Assembly: GCF_900107435.1 (NCBI RefSeq)
Contig: NZ_FNPZ01000003.1
Location: 248,001-312,000, forward strand
Source: Herbiconiux ginsengi
Lineage (GTDB): Bacteria; Actinomycetota; Actinomycetes; Actinomycetales; Microbacteriaceae
DNA: 64,000 nt
Direction of reading: 5' to 3'
Shown: positions 24,211 to 32,229 of the stretch, piece by piece
Layout: every line of letters starts with the position of its first letter
Numbering within the stretch: the stretch's first letter is position 1
Program-made: the position numbers and the translations under genes
Notes under the pieces: model-generated
Seen by the model: the letters and a program-made list of their open reading frames with translations, nothing else
What the model was told of the DNA's origin: nothing
Databases searched by the model: none

Positions 24211-25078
24211 TCGCACTCCCTGGTCGCTCTCGGGCGCGCTCCGCGGCATGTTCGCGAAGCGCACCATCGACGCGGAGACCTGGGAAGACCTCGAAGACGC
24301 CCTGCTCAAGGCCGACTTCGGCCCGGCGATCACCGACGACGTGGTCGAAGACCTGCGGGCGAAGGTGCAGCGCTACTCCACCACCGACCCCAAAGACCTG
24401 CAGCGGATGCTCCGCGAGTCGATCGAGGAGCGGCTCGCGAAATACGATCCCACGCTGAAGCTGACGGAGCGCCCGGCAGTGGTGCTCGTCGTGGGCGTGA
24501 ACGGCGTGGGCAAGACCACGACGATCGGCAAGTTCGCGCGCTTTCTCAAGACCTACAACCGCACGGTGGTGGTCGGTGCGGCCGACACCTTCCGCGCAGC
24601 CGCCGTGGAGCAGCTCGCCACCTGGGCCGAGCGGGCGGGAGCCGACGTGGTGCGGCCGCAGCACGAGGGTCAGGATCCGGCATCCGTCGCCTTTCAGACC
24701 ATCGAGCAGGCGAAGGCGCGCGGCACCGAGATCGTGCTGATCGACACGGCCGGCCGGCTGCAGACCAAGGGCGGCCTGATGGACGAGCTGGGCAAGATCC
24801 GCCGCGTCATCGAGAAGCAGGCGCCGGTGGCCGAGGTGCTGCTGGTGCTCGACGCCACGACGGGGCAGAACGGGCTCGCGCAGGCGGATGCGTTCATCCA
24901 GCACGCCGGAGTCACCGGACTCGTCATCACGAAGCTCGACGGATCGGCGAAGGCCGGCTTCGTGCTGGCCGTGCAGGAGAAGACGGGCATCCCCATCAAG
25001 CTCGTGGGCCAGGGCGAGGGAATCAACGACCTCACGGGTTTCACGCCCCACGTTTTTGCCCAGAATCTGGTGGGTTAG
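24203..25078 (+). CDS. ftsY: Signal recognition particle receptor FtsY
   Basis: A 291-residue GTPase that docks SRP-ribosome complexes at the membrane. The NG domain shows GVNGVGKTTTIGKFAR (P loop), DTFRAAAVEQL, DTAGRLQTKGGLMDEL and TKLDGSAKAG. It lacks the long acidic A domain of E. coli FtsY, and even the short N-terminus (SLSGALRGMFAKRTID) is only an amphipathic helix. The start is probably the TTG at 24203, which overlaps the mycoredoxin stop by 8 nt; no ATG or GTG is better placed. Its partner ffh lies at 37.6 kb in this window. Confidence 0.95.
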   Translation: MADRTPWSLSGALRGMFAKRTIDAETWEDLEDALLKADFGPAITDDVVEDLRAKVQRYSTTDPKDLQRMLRESIEERLAKYDPTLKLTERPAVVLVVGVNGVGKTTTIGKFARFLKTYNRTVVVGAADTFRAAAVEQLATWAERAGADVVRPQHEGQDPASVAFQTIEQAKARGTEIVLIDTAGRLQTKGGLMDELGKIRRVIEKQAPVAEVLLVLDATTGQNGLAQADAFIQHAGVTGLVITKLDGSAKAGFVLAVQEKTGIPIKLVGQGEGINDLTGFTPHVFAQNLVG

Positions 25079-25120
25079 AAACTAGCCGGGGTCACTCCCC
25101 AAGCGCGGAGGCACGAGATC

Positions 25121-25290
25121 GCAGGCCGCGGGCCGCGCTCGATGACCCAGGGTGAGCGCGAGGCCGCGTCAGCGACCTCACGCGAACATGTCGCCCGGCG
25201 CCGCAGCAGCGGCGGCGCCGGCAGCGAGCGACGCGCGACCGCAGGCCGCGCATCGCGGGAAAGTGGCGAAGCGGTACCCCAATTCCCGCG
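25121..25290 (+). repeat. Intergenic repeat copy B (subfamily 2)
   Basis: 170 bp between convergent ftsY and a hydrolase gene. It runs from GCAGGCCGCGGGCCGC through the family core (GACCCAGGGTGAGCGCG, GCGAACATGTCGCCCGGCGC) to GGCGAAGCGGTACCC and CCCGCG. It matches copy C at about 90% by eye over the whole length. It shares only the core with copies A and D. The 3' part can fold as GCGGGAA against TTCCCGC. Apart from this element nothing was seen in the 222-bp gap. Confidence 0.8.
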
Positions 25291-25300
25291 CCCAAACCAC

Positions 25301-26113
25301 TCAGTCCCCGAATCGCGCCAGGAACTTCCGCACGGCCGCTAGTGTCTCCGGCTCGCGCGGGGTTCCCGAGTGGGTGGCGCCCTCCACCACCACGAGCTCC
25401 GCCGTGGGGAGGGCCGCGCGCACGTGCTCGGCGGCTCGGAGACGCTCGGGGTCGCGGGTGCCCGCCACCAGGAGCACGGGCATCGGCAGGGCGGCGAGTT
25501 GCGCATCCGTCACCCGGCTGTCGCGCTGCGTGGCGCGCATGTAGGCGGCCAGGGCCACCTCGTCGTTGGCGCTGAAGGCAGCGTGTGTCGCCGGATCGAC
25601 GGGGTGACCGGATGCCCGCTCCCAGCCGGCGAGGAAGCCCGCCATGCCGCCCCGTTCCAATTCGTCGAGGGCGCCGGGGAAGAACACGCGGTCGAAGGCG
25701 CCGTGGCCGGTTCCGGGCGCTCCGGCGATGCTGATCAGGCTTCGGAGGCGGTGCGGATGCGACACTGCGAACGAGAAGCCGACCCGCGCGCCGAGGGAGT
25801 AGCCGAGGTAGTGCACGCGATCGAGGCCGAGGGTGTCGAGCACGGCGACGACGTCGCCGACGAACAGGTCCATCGCGTATGCCGTCTGCTCGTGCGGGGC
25901 GGAACTGCGGCCGTGCCCGCGGAGGTCGAGTGTGACGACCGGTCGATCGGGGGAGAGCGCTCGGAGATATCCGAAGCCGCGCCAGATGGCCTGCGAGAGG
26001 GCGGTGCCGTGCACGAGCACGATCGGAGTCGCATCCGGAGCGGCCTCGGCGCCTGCAGGGGTCATTCGGTACGCGATGCGGGCGCCGTCGGCGGGGTTGA
26101 TCGCGTAGTCCAC
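25301..26113 (-). CDS. Alpha/beta-hydrolase
   Basis: A 270-residue alpha/beta-hydrolase. Motifs are IVLVHGTALSQAIWRGF (oxyanion region), VTLDLRGHGRSSAPH, the nucleophile elbow YLGYSLGARVGFSFA (G-Y-S-L-G), VLLVAGTRDPERLR (acid) and VEGATHSGTPREP (His). Such proteins act on esters, lactones or C-C bonds; the substrate is unknown. The GTG start lies 6 nt behind TAGCGT. It is divergent from the 52-residue membrane peptide. Confidence 0.85.
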   Translation of the reverse strand: MDYAINPADGARIAYRMTPAGAEAAPDATPIVLVHGTALSQAIWRGFGYLRALSPDRPVVTLDLRGHGRSSAPHEQTAYAMDLFVGDVVAVLDTLGLDRVHYLGYSLGARVGFSFAVSHPHRLRSLISIAGAPGTGHGAFDRVFFPGALDELERGGMAGFLAGWERASGHPVDPATHAAFSANDEVALAAYMRATQRDSRVTDAQLAALPMPVLLVAGTRDPERLRAAEHVRAALPTAELVVVEGATHSGTPREPETLAAVRKFLARFGD

Positions 26114-26119
26114 GTCACC

Positions 26120-26125
26120 ACGCTA
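26120..26125 (-). promoter_or_regulatory. Predicted -10 box of the 25.3-kb hydrolase gene
   Basis: TAGCGT on the minus strand is 6 nt before the GTG at 26113. Confidence 0.45.
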
Positions 26126-26161
26126 CCGCGCACCCGCAGTCCATTGCTGCCAAGGTGGCAT

Positions 26162-26204
26162 CTTGATTGGACTTCTCAATGCCGAGAGGATTGAGCCAAT
26201 CAAG
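26162..26204. promoter_or_regulatory. Nested AT-rich inverted repeat, possible operator
   Basis: CTTGATTGG (26162-26170) and CCAATCAAG (26196-26204) are perfect complements. Inside them CTCAAT and ATTGAG form a second perfect pair. A related motif, ATTGGACT, occurs at 26166-26173 and again near 26217-26224, just before the 52-residue ORF. The segment is much richer in A/T than its surroundings. It may be a regulator binding site or a structured leader. Confidence 0.55.
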
Positions 26205-26262
26205 AACACTGGACTAATTGGACTGCTGCACCGGTCTGATGCGGACGCATGGAGGTGCGCTC

Positions 26263-26421
26263 ATGATCATCCTGCTGGTATTGCTCGGAATCGGTGCCGT
26301 CGTCGGCATCGTCGCGACCGTCGTCGATCTGCGTCGCGACGGCTACCGGCGCATGCCGAATCGGCCCGAGCATGATTTCGGGCCGATTCGGGAGGAGCGG
26401 AGTGGAACGACGCCTCTCTAG
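26263..26421 (+). CDS. Small single-helix membrane protein (52 residues)
   Basis: A 52-residue peptide with an N-terminal membrane helix (MIILLVLLGIGAVVGIVATV) followed by a basic then acidic tail (DLRRDGYRRMPNRP, then EHDFGPIREERSG). The ATG follows GGAGGTGCGC, a good ribosome site. No family is recognised, but short membrane anchors with such tails are common in Microbacteriaceae. It is followed by a terminator hairpin and is a stand-alone unit downstream of the nested inverted repeat. Confidence 0.65.
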   Translation: MIILLVLLGIGAVVGIVATVVDLRRDGYRRMPNRPEHDFGPIREERSGTTPL

Positions 26422-26439
26422 GGGCTTCGTGTCACCCTG

Positions 26440-26459
26440 CTCCTCCCGAACGGGAGGAG
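26440..26459. terminator. Hairpin terminator between small peptide gene and araA
   Basis: CTCCTCCCG-AA-CGGGAGGAG is a perfect 9-bp stem between convergent genes and could stop transcription from both sides. A further GGGAGGAGC copy at about 26390 offers an alternative pairing. Confidence 0.65.
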
Positions 26460-26463
26460 GCCG

Positions 26464-27987
26464 TCAGAGTCCCTGCGCGAGGCGGTAGTACGCCTGGTTC
26501 CAGCGCACCTCGTTGGCGAAGCCCTTCAGCGTGGTGTCGGCATCGATGGTGAGCAGCTCGGTCTTGGCGATCGCGGCGAAGTCCTCGAACACCTCGACGC
26601 CGACGGCGGTCGACATCACCGTGTGGTGAGCCGCGCCCGCGGTGAGCCAGGCGGCCGCCGACACCGCGAAGGAGGGCGCCGGGCGCCAGACGGCGCGGCC
26701 GACGGGCAGGTGCGGCAGCGGCGCACGCGGTTCGACGACCTCGACCACGTTCGCCACGAGACGGAACCGGTCGCGCATGTCGCTCATCGCGACCACGACG
26801 GCCGGGCCCGGGTCGGCGGTGAAGACGAGGCGCACCGGGTCGTCTTTGCCGCCGATGCCGAGCGGGTGGATCTCGAGCGAGGGGCGCGCCGTGGTGAGCG
26901 ACGGGCTCACCTCGAGCATGTGCGCACCCAGGATGGTCTCGGCGCCCTCGACGAGGTCGTAGGTGTAGTCCTCCATCAGTGAGGCGCCACCGGGAAGGCC
27001 GGCACCCATGACGTTGGCGGCCCGCACGAGGATGGCGGTCTTCCAGTCGCCCTCGGCGCCGAAGCCGTAGCCCTCGGCCATCAGGCGCTGCACGGCGAGG
27101 CCCGGAAGCTGCTTCAGCGAGCCGAGGTCTTCGAAGCTCGTGGTGAACGCGCCGAAGCCGCCCTCCTCGAGGAAGGAGCGCAGCCCGATCTCGATCGCCG
27201 CGCCATCACGCAGGGACTGGTGCCGCTCGCCGCCCGCGCGCAGCTCGGGAACCACGTCGTAGAGTTCCTCGTACTCGGCCACGAGAGCATCCACGGCCGC
27301 GACATCCGCTTCGGCCACCTCGACGGCTGCCGCGAGTTCGTTCACGCCCCAGGTGTTCACCTGCACGCCGAAGCGCAGCTCGGCCTCGGTCTTGTCTCCC
27401 TCGGTCACCGCCACGTAGCGCATGTTGTCGCCGAAGCGGGCGAGCTTGAGGGTCTTGACGGCCTGCCATCCGGCGGCCGCGCGCGACCAGTCGGCGATCT
27501 GCGACTGCACCAGCGGGTTGGAGGCGTGCCCCACCACGGTCTTGCGCGCGACGCCCAGACGGGTCTGGATGTATCCGAACTCCCGGTCGCCGTGCGCGGC
27601 CTGATTGAGGTTCATGAAATCGAAGTCGATCTCGGCGTAGGGCAGCTCGACGTTCGCCTGCGTGTGCAGATGGAGCAGCGGCTTCTGCAGCGCGTCGAGG
27701 CCGGCGATCCACATCTTCGCAGGGCTGAAGGTGTGCATCCAGGCGATGACACCGATCACCTTGTCGTCGGCGTTCACGTCGAGCGCTGCGCGGCGGATCG
27801 ATTCCGAGTCCTTGAGCACGGGCTTCCAGACGATCTTCACCGGAACGACGGATGCGTCATCCAGGGTCGCCACGATCTCCTGCGACTGCGCCGCCACCTG
27901 GCGGAGGGTCTCCTCGCCGTAGAGGTTCTGGCTGCCGGTGAAGAACCAGATCTCGTAGGGGGCGAGGGAGGTTTCGAGCTTGCTCAA
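26464..27987 (-). CDS. araA: L-arabinose isomerase
   Basis: A 507-residue enzyme converting L-arabinose to L-ribulose, the first step of the pathway. Signatures are [17 protein letters not shown] at the N-terminus, [42 protein letters not shown] and the metal/active-site region [15 protein letters not shown]. The length is standard. A much longer open frame extends upstream but runs across araD. The conserved N-terminus places the start at a TTG (27987) that overlaps the araD stop (TTGA). It is the last gene of the araBDA operon. Confidence 0.95.
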   Translation of the reverse strand: MSKLETSLAPYEIWFFTGSQNLYGEETLRQVAAQSQEIVATLDDASVVPVKIVWKPVLKDSESIRRAALDVNADDKVIGVIAWMHTFSPAKMWIAGLDALQKPLLHLHTQANVELPYAEIDFDFMNLNQAAHGDREFGYIQTRLGVARKTVVGHASNPLVQSQIADWSRAAAGWQAVKTLKLARFGDNMRYVAVTEGDKTEAELRFGVQVNTWGVNELAAAVEVAEADVAAVDALVAEYEELYDVVPELRAGGERHQSLRDGAAIEIGLRSFLEEGGFGAFTTSFEDLGSLKQLPGLAVQRLMAEGYGFGAEGDWKTAILVRAANVMGAGLPGGASLMEDYTYDLVEGAETILGAHMLEVSPSLTTARPSLEIHPLGIGGKDDPVRLVFTADPGPAVVVAMSDMRDRFRLVANVVEVVEPRAPLPHLPVGRAVWRPAPSFAVSAAAWLTAGAAHHTVMSTAVGVEVFEDFAAIAKTELLTIDADTTLKGFANEVRWNQAYYRLAQGL

Positions 27988-28721
27988 TTGAGGGATCCTG
28001 TCGGGTCTTGTCCGTAGACGTTCTGGTAGCGGTTGAAGAGGGAGTCGACGGCTTCCGGTGCGATGGGCGTCGGTTCGCCGAGCTGTCGCGAGAGGTGCAC
28101 GGTGCGGGCGACGTCTTCGGTCATCACGGCGGCCTTCACGGCGTCGCGCGCATCCTTGCCGATGGTGAAGGGGCCGTGGTTCTTCATCAGCACGGCGCGC
28201 GAGCGGTGGCCGCGCAGGGTCTCGACGATGCCGCGGCCGATCGAGTCGTCGCCGATGACGGCGAAGGGCCCCACCGGGATCTCGCCGCCGAACTCGTCGG
28301 CCATCGCGGTGATGACGCACGGGATCGCCTCGCCGCGCGCCGCCCAGGCGACCGCGTAGGGGGAGTGCGTGTGCACGACCCCACCGACTTCGGGCATGTT
28401 GCGATAGACGTAGGCGTGCGCCGCGGTGTCGCTGCTCGGCGAACGGTCGGAGCCGGGGGAGCCCGCCACGACGGTGCCGTCGAGGGTGCAGAGGATCATG
28501 TTCTCGGGGGCGAGGTCGTCGTAGTCGACGCCCGAGGGCTTGATCACGAAGAGGTCGGCTCCGGGCACGCGGCCGGAGATGTTTCCGCCGGTCCACACCA
28601 CGAGGCCGTAGCGGGTGAGTTCGGCGTGCAGGGCGGCGACCTGGGCGCGCACGCGATCGATCGCCTCCTGGAGCTCGGTGTCGGCGATGGCGGATTCGGC
28701 GGATGTCGCGGGGTCGGTCAC
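27984..28721 (-). CDS. araD: L-ribulose-5-phosphate 4-epimerase
   Basis: A 245-residue class II aldolase/epimerase that makes D-xylulose-5-phosphate. Visible motifs are [44 protein letters not shown] with the zinc histidines, and [19 protein letters not shown]. The GTG start overlaps the araB stop by 4 nt and its own stop overlaps araA, so all three genes are translation-coupled. Confidence 0.95.
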   Translation of the reverse strand: MTDPATSAESAIADTELQEAIDRVRAQVAALHAELTRYGLVVWTGGNISGRVPGADLFVIKPSGVDYDDLAPENMILCTLDGTVVAGSPGSDRSPSSDTAAHAYVYRNMPEVGGVVHTHSPYAVAWAARGEAIPCVITAMADEFGGEIPVGPFAVIGDDSIGRGIVETLRGHRSRAVLMKNHGPFTIGKDARDAVKAAVMTEDVARTVHLSRQLGEPTPIAPEAVDSLFNRYQNVYGQDPTGSLN

Positions 28722-30433
28722 GCGGTCGTTCCTTTCAGGGGGAGTGCGTCGACCGCTGCGCGCTCGACGGCGAGGCCGGCGCGGTAACGGTCGAGGTAGG
28801 CGGCGAATCCGGCGACATCGGCCGGATCGGGGTCGGCGGTCTGGATGGGGGCGCCCGCGAACACCCGATCGCGCAGGTAGGCGTCGAGACCGGACGCGGC
28901 GACGACCCGGCCGGCGGCGTTCGCGGAGGTGTCGGGTTCGTCGGCGTCGCCGGTCGCCTCGGACACGTACGTGACATACGACGCCAGCACCGCGATGCCC
29001 CAGGCGCCGCCCTCCGACGCGGTCTCGGCGACCGCCACCGGTGCAGCGAGCGCTCCGGCCAGGAATCGCTGGGCCACGCCGGCGGTGCGGAACAGGCCGC
29101 CGTGGGCGAACATCCGGTCGAGGGCCACGCCTTCGTCGGCCAGCACGCGCATGCCCAGGGCGAGCGTGCCGAACACGCCGTAGAGCTGGGCGCGCATGAA
29201 GTTGGCGAGGGTGAACCGGCTGTCGGGCGCGCGCACCACGAGCGGCCGGCCCTCGGTGAGCCCTGCGATCGGTTCGCCGGCGAGGTGGTTGTAGGCGAGC
29301 AGGCCACCGGCATCCGGGTCGCCGTCGAGGGCTTCGCGGAACAGCACGTCGAACACCGCGTCGGAGTCGGCGGATGCGCTGGACCCGGTCGCTACGCCGG
29401 CCGCGGCCGAGAAGCGGCCGAAGAGGCCGGCCCAGGCGGCGAGTTCACTGGCTCCGTTGTTGCAGTGCACCATCGCGACAGGGTCGCCGGCCGGCGTGGT
29501 CACCAGGTCGAGTTCGCGGTGCACCTCGTCGAGGGGCCGCTCGAGCACGACCATGGCGAAGATGCTCGTGCCCGCGCTGACGTTGCCGGTGCGCGGGGCC
29601 ACAGCGCCGGTGGCGACCATGCCGGTGCCGGCATCGCCTTCGGGCGGGCACAGCACGACGCCGGGGCGCAGCGCCCCGCTCGGGTCGAGCAGCGCGGCGC
29701 CTTCGGCCGTGAGTTCGCCGGCCGGCTGCCCCGCCACGAGAACGTCGGGGAGCAGGTCGGCGAGGTTCAATCCGGGCGCCGTCGCGGCGACCAGGCCGTC
29801 GTAGCGGGCGACGAGTTCGGCGTCGTAGTCGTGGGTCGCCGCATCGATGGGGAACATGCCCGACGCGTCGCCGACGCCGAGCACCGAGCGCCCGGTGAGG
29901 CGCCAGTGCACGTATCCGGCGAGCGTGGTGATGTGGCGGATCTCGGGAACGTGCGGCTCGTGGTCGATCACGGCCTGGTGCAGGTGGGCGATCGACCAGC
30001 GCAGCGGGATGTTGACGCCGAAGAGCTCGCTGAGCTCCGCCGCCGCGGGCCCGGTCGTGGTGTTGCGCCAGGTGCGGAAGGGCACCAGCAGGTCGCCGGC
30101 GGCATCGAAGGCGAGGTAGCCGTGCATCATCGCGGAGACGCCGATGGCGCCGAAGCTCTCGGGGCGCACGCCGTAGCGCTTCTCGACGTCGGCGACGAGG
30201 TCGGCGTAGGCGGACTGGACGCCCGTCCAGACGTCGTCGAGCGAGTAGGTCCACCTCCGGTCGACGAACCGGTTCTCCCAGTCGTGGCTGCCGACGGCCA
30301 GCACGATGGAGGGATCCTCGCCCACCAGGCATGCCTTGATGCGGGTCGACCCCAGCTCGATGCCGAGGGAGGTGTGCCCGGCGAGGATGGCATCGCGGAT
30401 GGGGTCGGGCGTTTCCGCGACGGGCTCGCTCAT
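28718..30433 (-). CDS. araB: FGGY-family sugar kinase, probably L-ribulokinase
   Basis: A 571-residue FGGY kinase, first gene of the ara operon and therefore probably L-ribulokinase. The N-terminal ATPase lobe has [19 protein letters not shown], and [15 protein letters not shown] and [12 protein letters not shown] follow. The C-terminal lobe has [14 protein letters not shown] and [17 protein letters not shown]. It is of the COG1070 (XylB-like) type found in actinobacterial araBDA operons rather than close to E. coli AraB, so substrate is assigned by context. The ATG has an AAGGAG site. A LacI-type operator lies 24 nt upstream. Confidence 0.85.
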   Translation of the reverse strand: MSEPVAETPDPIRDAILAGHTSLGIELGSTRIKACLVGEDPSIVLAVGSHDWENRFVDRRWTYSLDDVWTGVQSAYADLVADVEKRYGVRPESFGAIGVSAMMHGYLAFDAAGDLLVPFRTWRNTTTGPAAAELSELFGVNIPLRWSIAHLHQAVIDHEPHVPEIRHITTLAGYVHWRLTGRSVLGVGDASGMFPIDAATHDYDAELVARYDGLVAATAPGLNLADLLPDVLVAGQPAGELTAEGAALLDPSGALRPGVVLCPPEGDAGTGMVATGAVAPRTGNVSAGTSIFAMVVLERPLDEVHRELDLVTTPAGDPVAMVHCNNGASELAAWAGLFGRFSAAAGVATGSSASADSDAVFDVLFREALDGDPDAGGLLAYNHLAGEPIAGLTEGRPLVVRAPDSRFTLANFMRAQLYGVFGTLALGMRVLADEGVALDRMFAHGGLFRTAGVAQRFLAGALAAPVAVAETASEGGAWGIAVLASYVTYVSEATGDADEPDTSANAAGRVVAASGLDAYLRDRVFAGAPIQTADPDPADVAGFAAYLDRYRAGLAVERAAVDALPLKGTTA

Positions 30434-30457
30434 GATGCAGGGACTCCTTCGGCTCTC

Positions 30458-30475
30458 AATGTGATCGCTCACATT
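30458..30475. promoter_or_regulatory. LacI-family operator of the araBDA operon
   Basis: AATGTGATCGCTCACATT has perfect 7-bp arms (AATGTGA/TCACATT) around 4 nt. This is the typical LacI-family layout. It lies between araB and its regulator, where binding would block transcription; a possible -10 (TATGCT, 30484-30489, minus strand) is 8 nt upstream of it. Confidence 0.8.
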
Positions 30476-30602
30476 TCGGATCGAGCATACGACATCCGGC
30501 CCGCCTCTGGGAAGCGAGCACCCCCGTCGCCCCGAACTTCTCGCCTCTTCCGGTCCTTCGTTCGCCGTCATAGGGCTCTTGGCGGCAAGAAGTCGGTAGG
30601 GG

Positions 30603-31661
30603 TCAGGCGGGAGAGGGTGGGGGCGCCGTCGAGGCGCGAGGCACGAGTAGGGGGAGCACCGAGGGCGGCGGCTCGTGCTCGCCGAGGAGCAGGGCGACGC
30701 AGCGCCGGCCCGACTCGGCGAAGTCCTGCCGCACGGTGGTGAGCGGCGGCAGGTAGTGCGCCGCCTCCGGCGTGTCGTCGAACCCCACGACGCTGAGTCG
30801 CCGTGGCACGTCGAGCCCTGCATCGTTCGCCGCGTGGAGCACGCCGAGCGCCATCTGGTCGTTCGCGGAGAAGATCGCGGTCGCCCCTCGCTCGATCAGG
30901 CCGAGCCCGGCGTGGTATCCGGATGCCGCGCTCCAGTCGCCCACGGCCACCAGATCGGCCAGGAGCCCTCGCCCCTCGAGCTCGGCCGTGAATCCGGCGA
31001 GACGTGAGGTGGCGTCGATCCAGTCGGTGGGGCCGGCGAGGTGCCCGATCCGCCGGTGTCCGAGGTCGGCGAGGTGGGCGGTGGCGATCCGGGCGCCCTC
31101 CACCTGGTCGAGGGCGAGTTCGGAGGCGCCGACCGTCGCGAGCGTCTGCAGCGTCACGTACGGCACGCTGAACGAGCGGCTCGAGAGGCTCTCCAAGACC
31201 TGCAGTTGCGGCGCGATCACGACCAGCCCCTCGGCGGAGAGGTCGATCAGATGGTTGATGGCCTCGTCGATCGACGCCTGGTCGAGCCCGTCGGCGTTGG
31301 CGATCGTGACGCTGTAGCCACGGCTGCGCGCGGCGGCCTCCACGGCGCTGATGCTCGACGCCGGGCCGTATTCGCCGCTCGCGGTGGAGAGGATGCCGAT
31401 GATGCGCGAACGGCTGGTCACCAGTGCTCGTGCCGCCAGATTCGGCCGATAGCTCAGGGCGTGCATGGCGTCGAGCACCTTCTGCCGGGTCGCGGGCCGC
31501 ACGCTCGGGTGCCCGTTCAGCACTCGGGACACCGTCTGGTGCGAGACTCCCGCCGCTTTCGCCACGTCGAACACGCTGGCGGCGCGCGGCGTCGAGCGCG
31601 GCGCGGTGCCCGGCGCGCTCTGTGACGGCCTGGCGGCGTCGGGTGTCGGCTCGGGCGTCAT
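30603..31661 (-). CDS. LacI-family transcriptional repressor (probable arabinose-operon regulator)
   Basis: A 352-residue regulator. After a Pro/Ser-rich 25-residue leader, residues about 28-80 form the LacI helix-turn-helix and hinge: ASVFDVAKAAGVSHQTVSRVL and NGHPSVRPATRQKVLDAM, with YRPNLAARALVT as hinge helix. The rest is a periplasmic-binding-like effector domain, with GILSTASGEYGP, IFSANDQMALGVLHA and LSVVGFDDTPEAAHYLPPL. It lies directly upstream of araBDA on the same strand, and the operator at 30458-30475 suits it. Inducer probably L-arabinose, by context. Confidence 0.9.
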   Translation of the reverse strand: MTPEPTPDAARPSQSAPGTAPRSTPRAASVFDVAKAAGVSHQTVSRVLNGHPSVRPATRQKVLDAMHALSYRPNLAARALVTSRSRIIGILSTASGEYGPASSISAVEAAARSRGYSVTIANADGLDQASIDEAINHLIDLSAEGLVVIAPQLQVLESLSSRSFSVPYVTLQTLATVGASELALDQVEGARIATAHLADLGHRRIGHLAGPTDWIDATSRLAGFTAELEGRGLLADLVAVGDWSAASGYHAGLGLIERGATAIFSANDQMALGVLHAANDAGLDVPRRLSVVGFDDTPEAAHYLPPLTTVRQDFAESGRRCVALLLGEHEPPPSVLPLLVPRASTAPPPSPA

Positions 31662-31667
31662 GCGTCG

Positions 31668-31673
31668 ATTATG
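31668..31673 (-). promoter_or_regulatory. Predicted -10 box of the LacI-family gene
   Basis: CATAAT on the minus strand is 6 nt before the ATG at 31661. Confidence 0.45.
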
Positions 31674-31721
31674 CCCGCATCCGTCGCGCTCGCCGTCGAG
31701 CCCTCGGTCGAGAGCGAAGGG

Positions 31722-32165
31722 TCAGCCGAGGGCGGGCGCGGCCCTCCCGGCGGGCGCGGGCGCGGACGCGGACGGGGACGCGGCTGGGGTGGCCGGGATG
31801 TCGGCGGTAGTGGATGCGCCCCAGCGCTGTCCCCACGACACGAGCGGCTGCAGCGACTGCAGCAGGTCGGCCCCCTGCGGCGTGAGCGAATACCGAACCT
31901 GCACGGGCGTCGTGGCCACGACCGAACGCGCCACGAGGCCTGCGCGCTCGAGTTCTTTGAGTCGCTGCGCGAGCAAGCGATCCGAGAGCCCCACCACGGA
32001 AGCCACGATGTCGCTGAAGCGGGTGGCTCCCTGGCCGATGGCGAGCAGGATGCCCGAACTCCAGCGCTTGCCGACGAGTTCCACCGACGCGGTGAACCGG
32101 CGGCACGCGGCGTCGTCGATGTGGTGCCAGGCGGGGGTCGGCGCGGGTGCGGGGGATGACGTCAC
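31722..32165 (-). CDS. HxlR-family transcriptional regulator
   Basis: A 147-residue winged-helix protein. The HxlR core is ELVGKRWSSGILLAIGQG, then TRFSDIVASVVGLSDRLLAQ as helix-turn-helix and LERAGLVARSVVATTPVQVR as the wing. The N-terminus is short and the last 30 residues are an Ala/Pro-rich tail. One cysteine-free difference from redox HypR-type members: no Cys is present in the first helix except CRRF at about residue 21. It is divergent from the fused flavoenzyme gene and probably controls it. Confidence 0.9.
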   Translation of the reverse strand: MTSSPAPAPTPAWHHIDDAACRRFTASVELVGKRWSSGILLAIGQGATRFSDIVASVVGLSDRLLAQRLKELERAGLVARSVVATTPVQVRYSLTPQGADLLQSLQPLVSWGQRWGASTTADIPATPAASPSASAPAPAGRAAPALG

Positions 32166-32180
32166 TTACCTAGTGTAAGT
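32164..32180. promoter_or_regulatory. Palindromic operator in the HxlR/flavoenzyme divergent region
   Basis: ACTTAC-CTAGT-GTAAGT (32164-32180) is a 6+5+6 palindrome. It covers the HxlR -10 box (TACACT, minus strand, 32172-32177) and touches the GTG start, so autorepression is built into the promoter. The + strand fusion gene starts 50 nt away. Confidence 0.65.
32172..32177 (-). promoter_or_regulatory. Predicted -10 box of the HxlR gene
   Basis: TACACT on the minus strand is 6 nt before the GTG at 32165 and lies inside the palindrome. Confidence 0.5.
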
Positions 32181-32229
32181 CACTAATGCCAGGTTTGGTC
32201 CGAGCGTGAGCACGGCGCATCCTGAGGTC

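Noticed and set aside
26464-28596. A 710-residue frame extending araA upstream
   Set aside because: The extra N-terminus is Arg/Pro-rich and is the antisense-frame shadow of araD; the AraA core starts at the TTG overlapping the araD stop.
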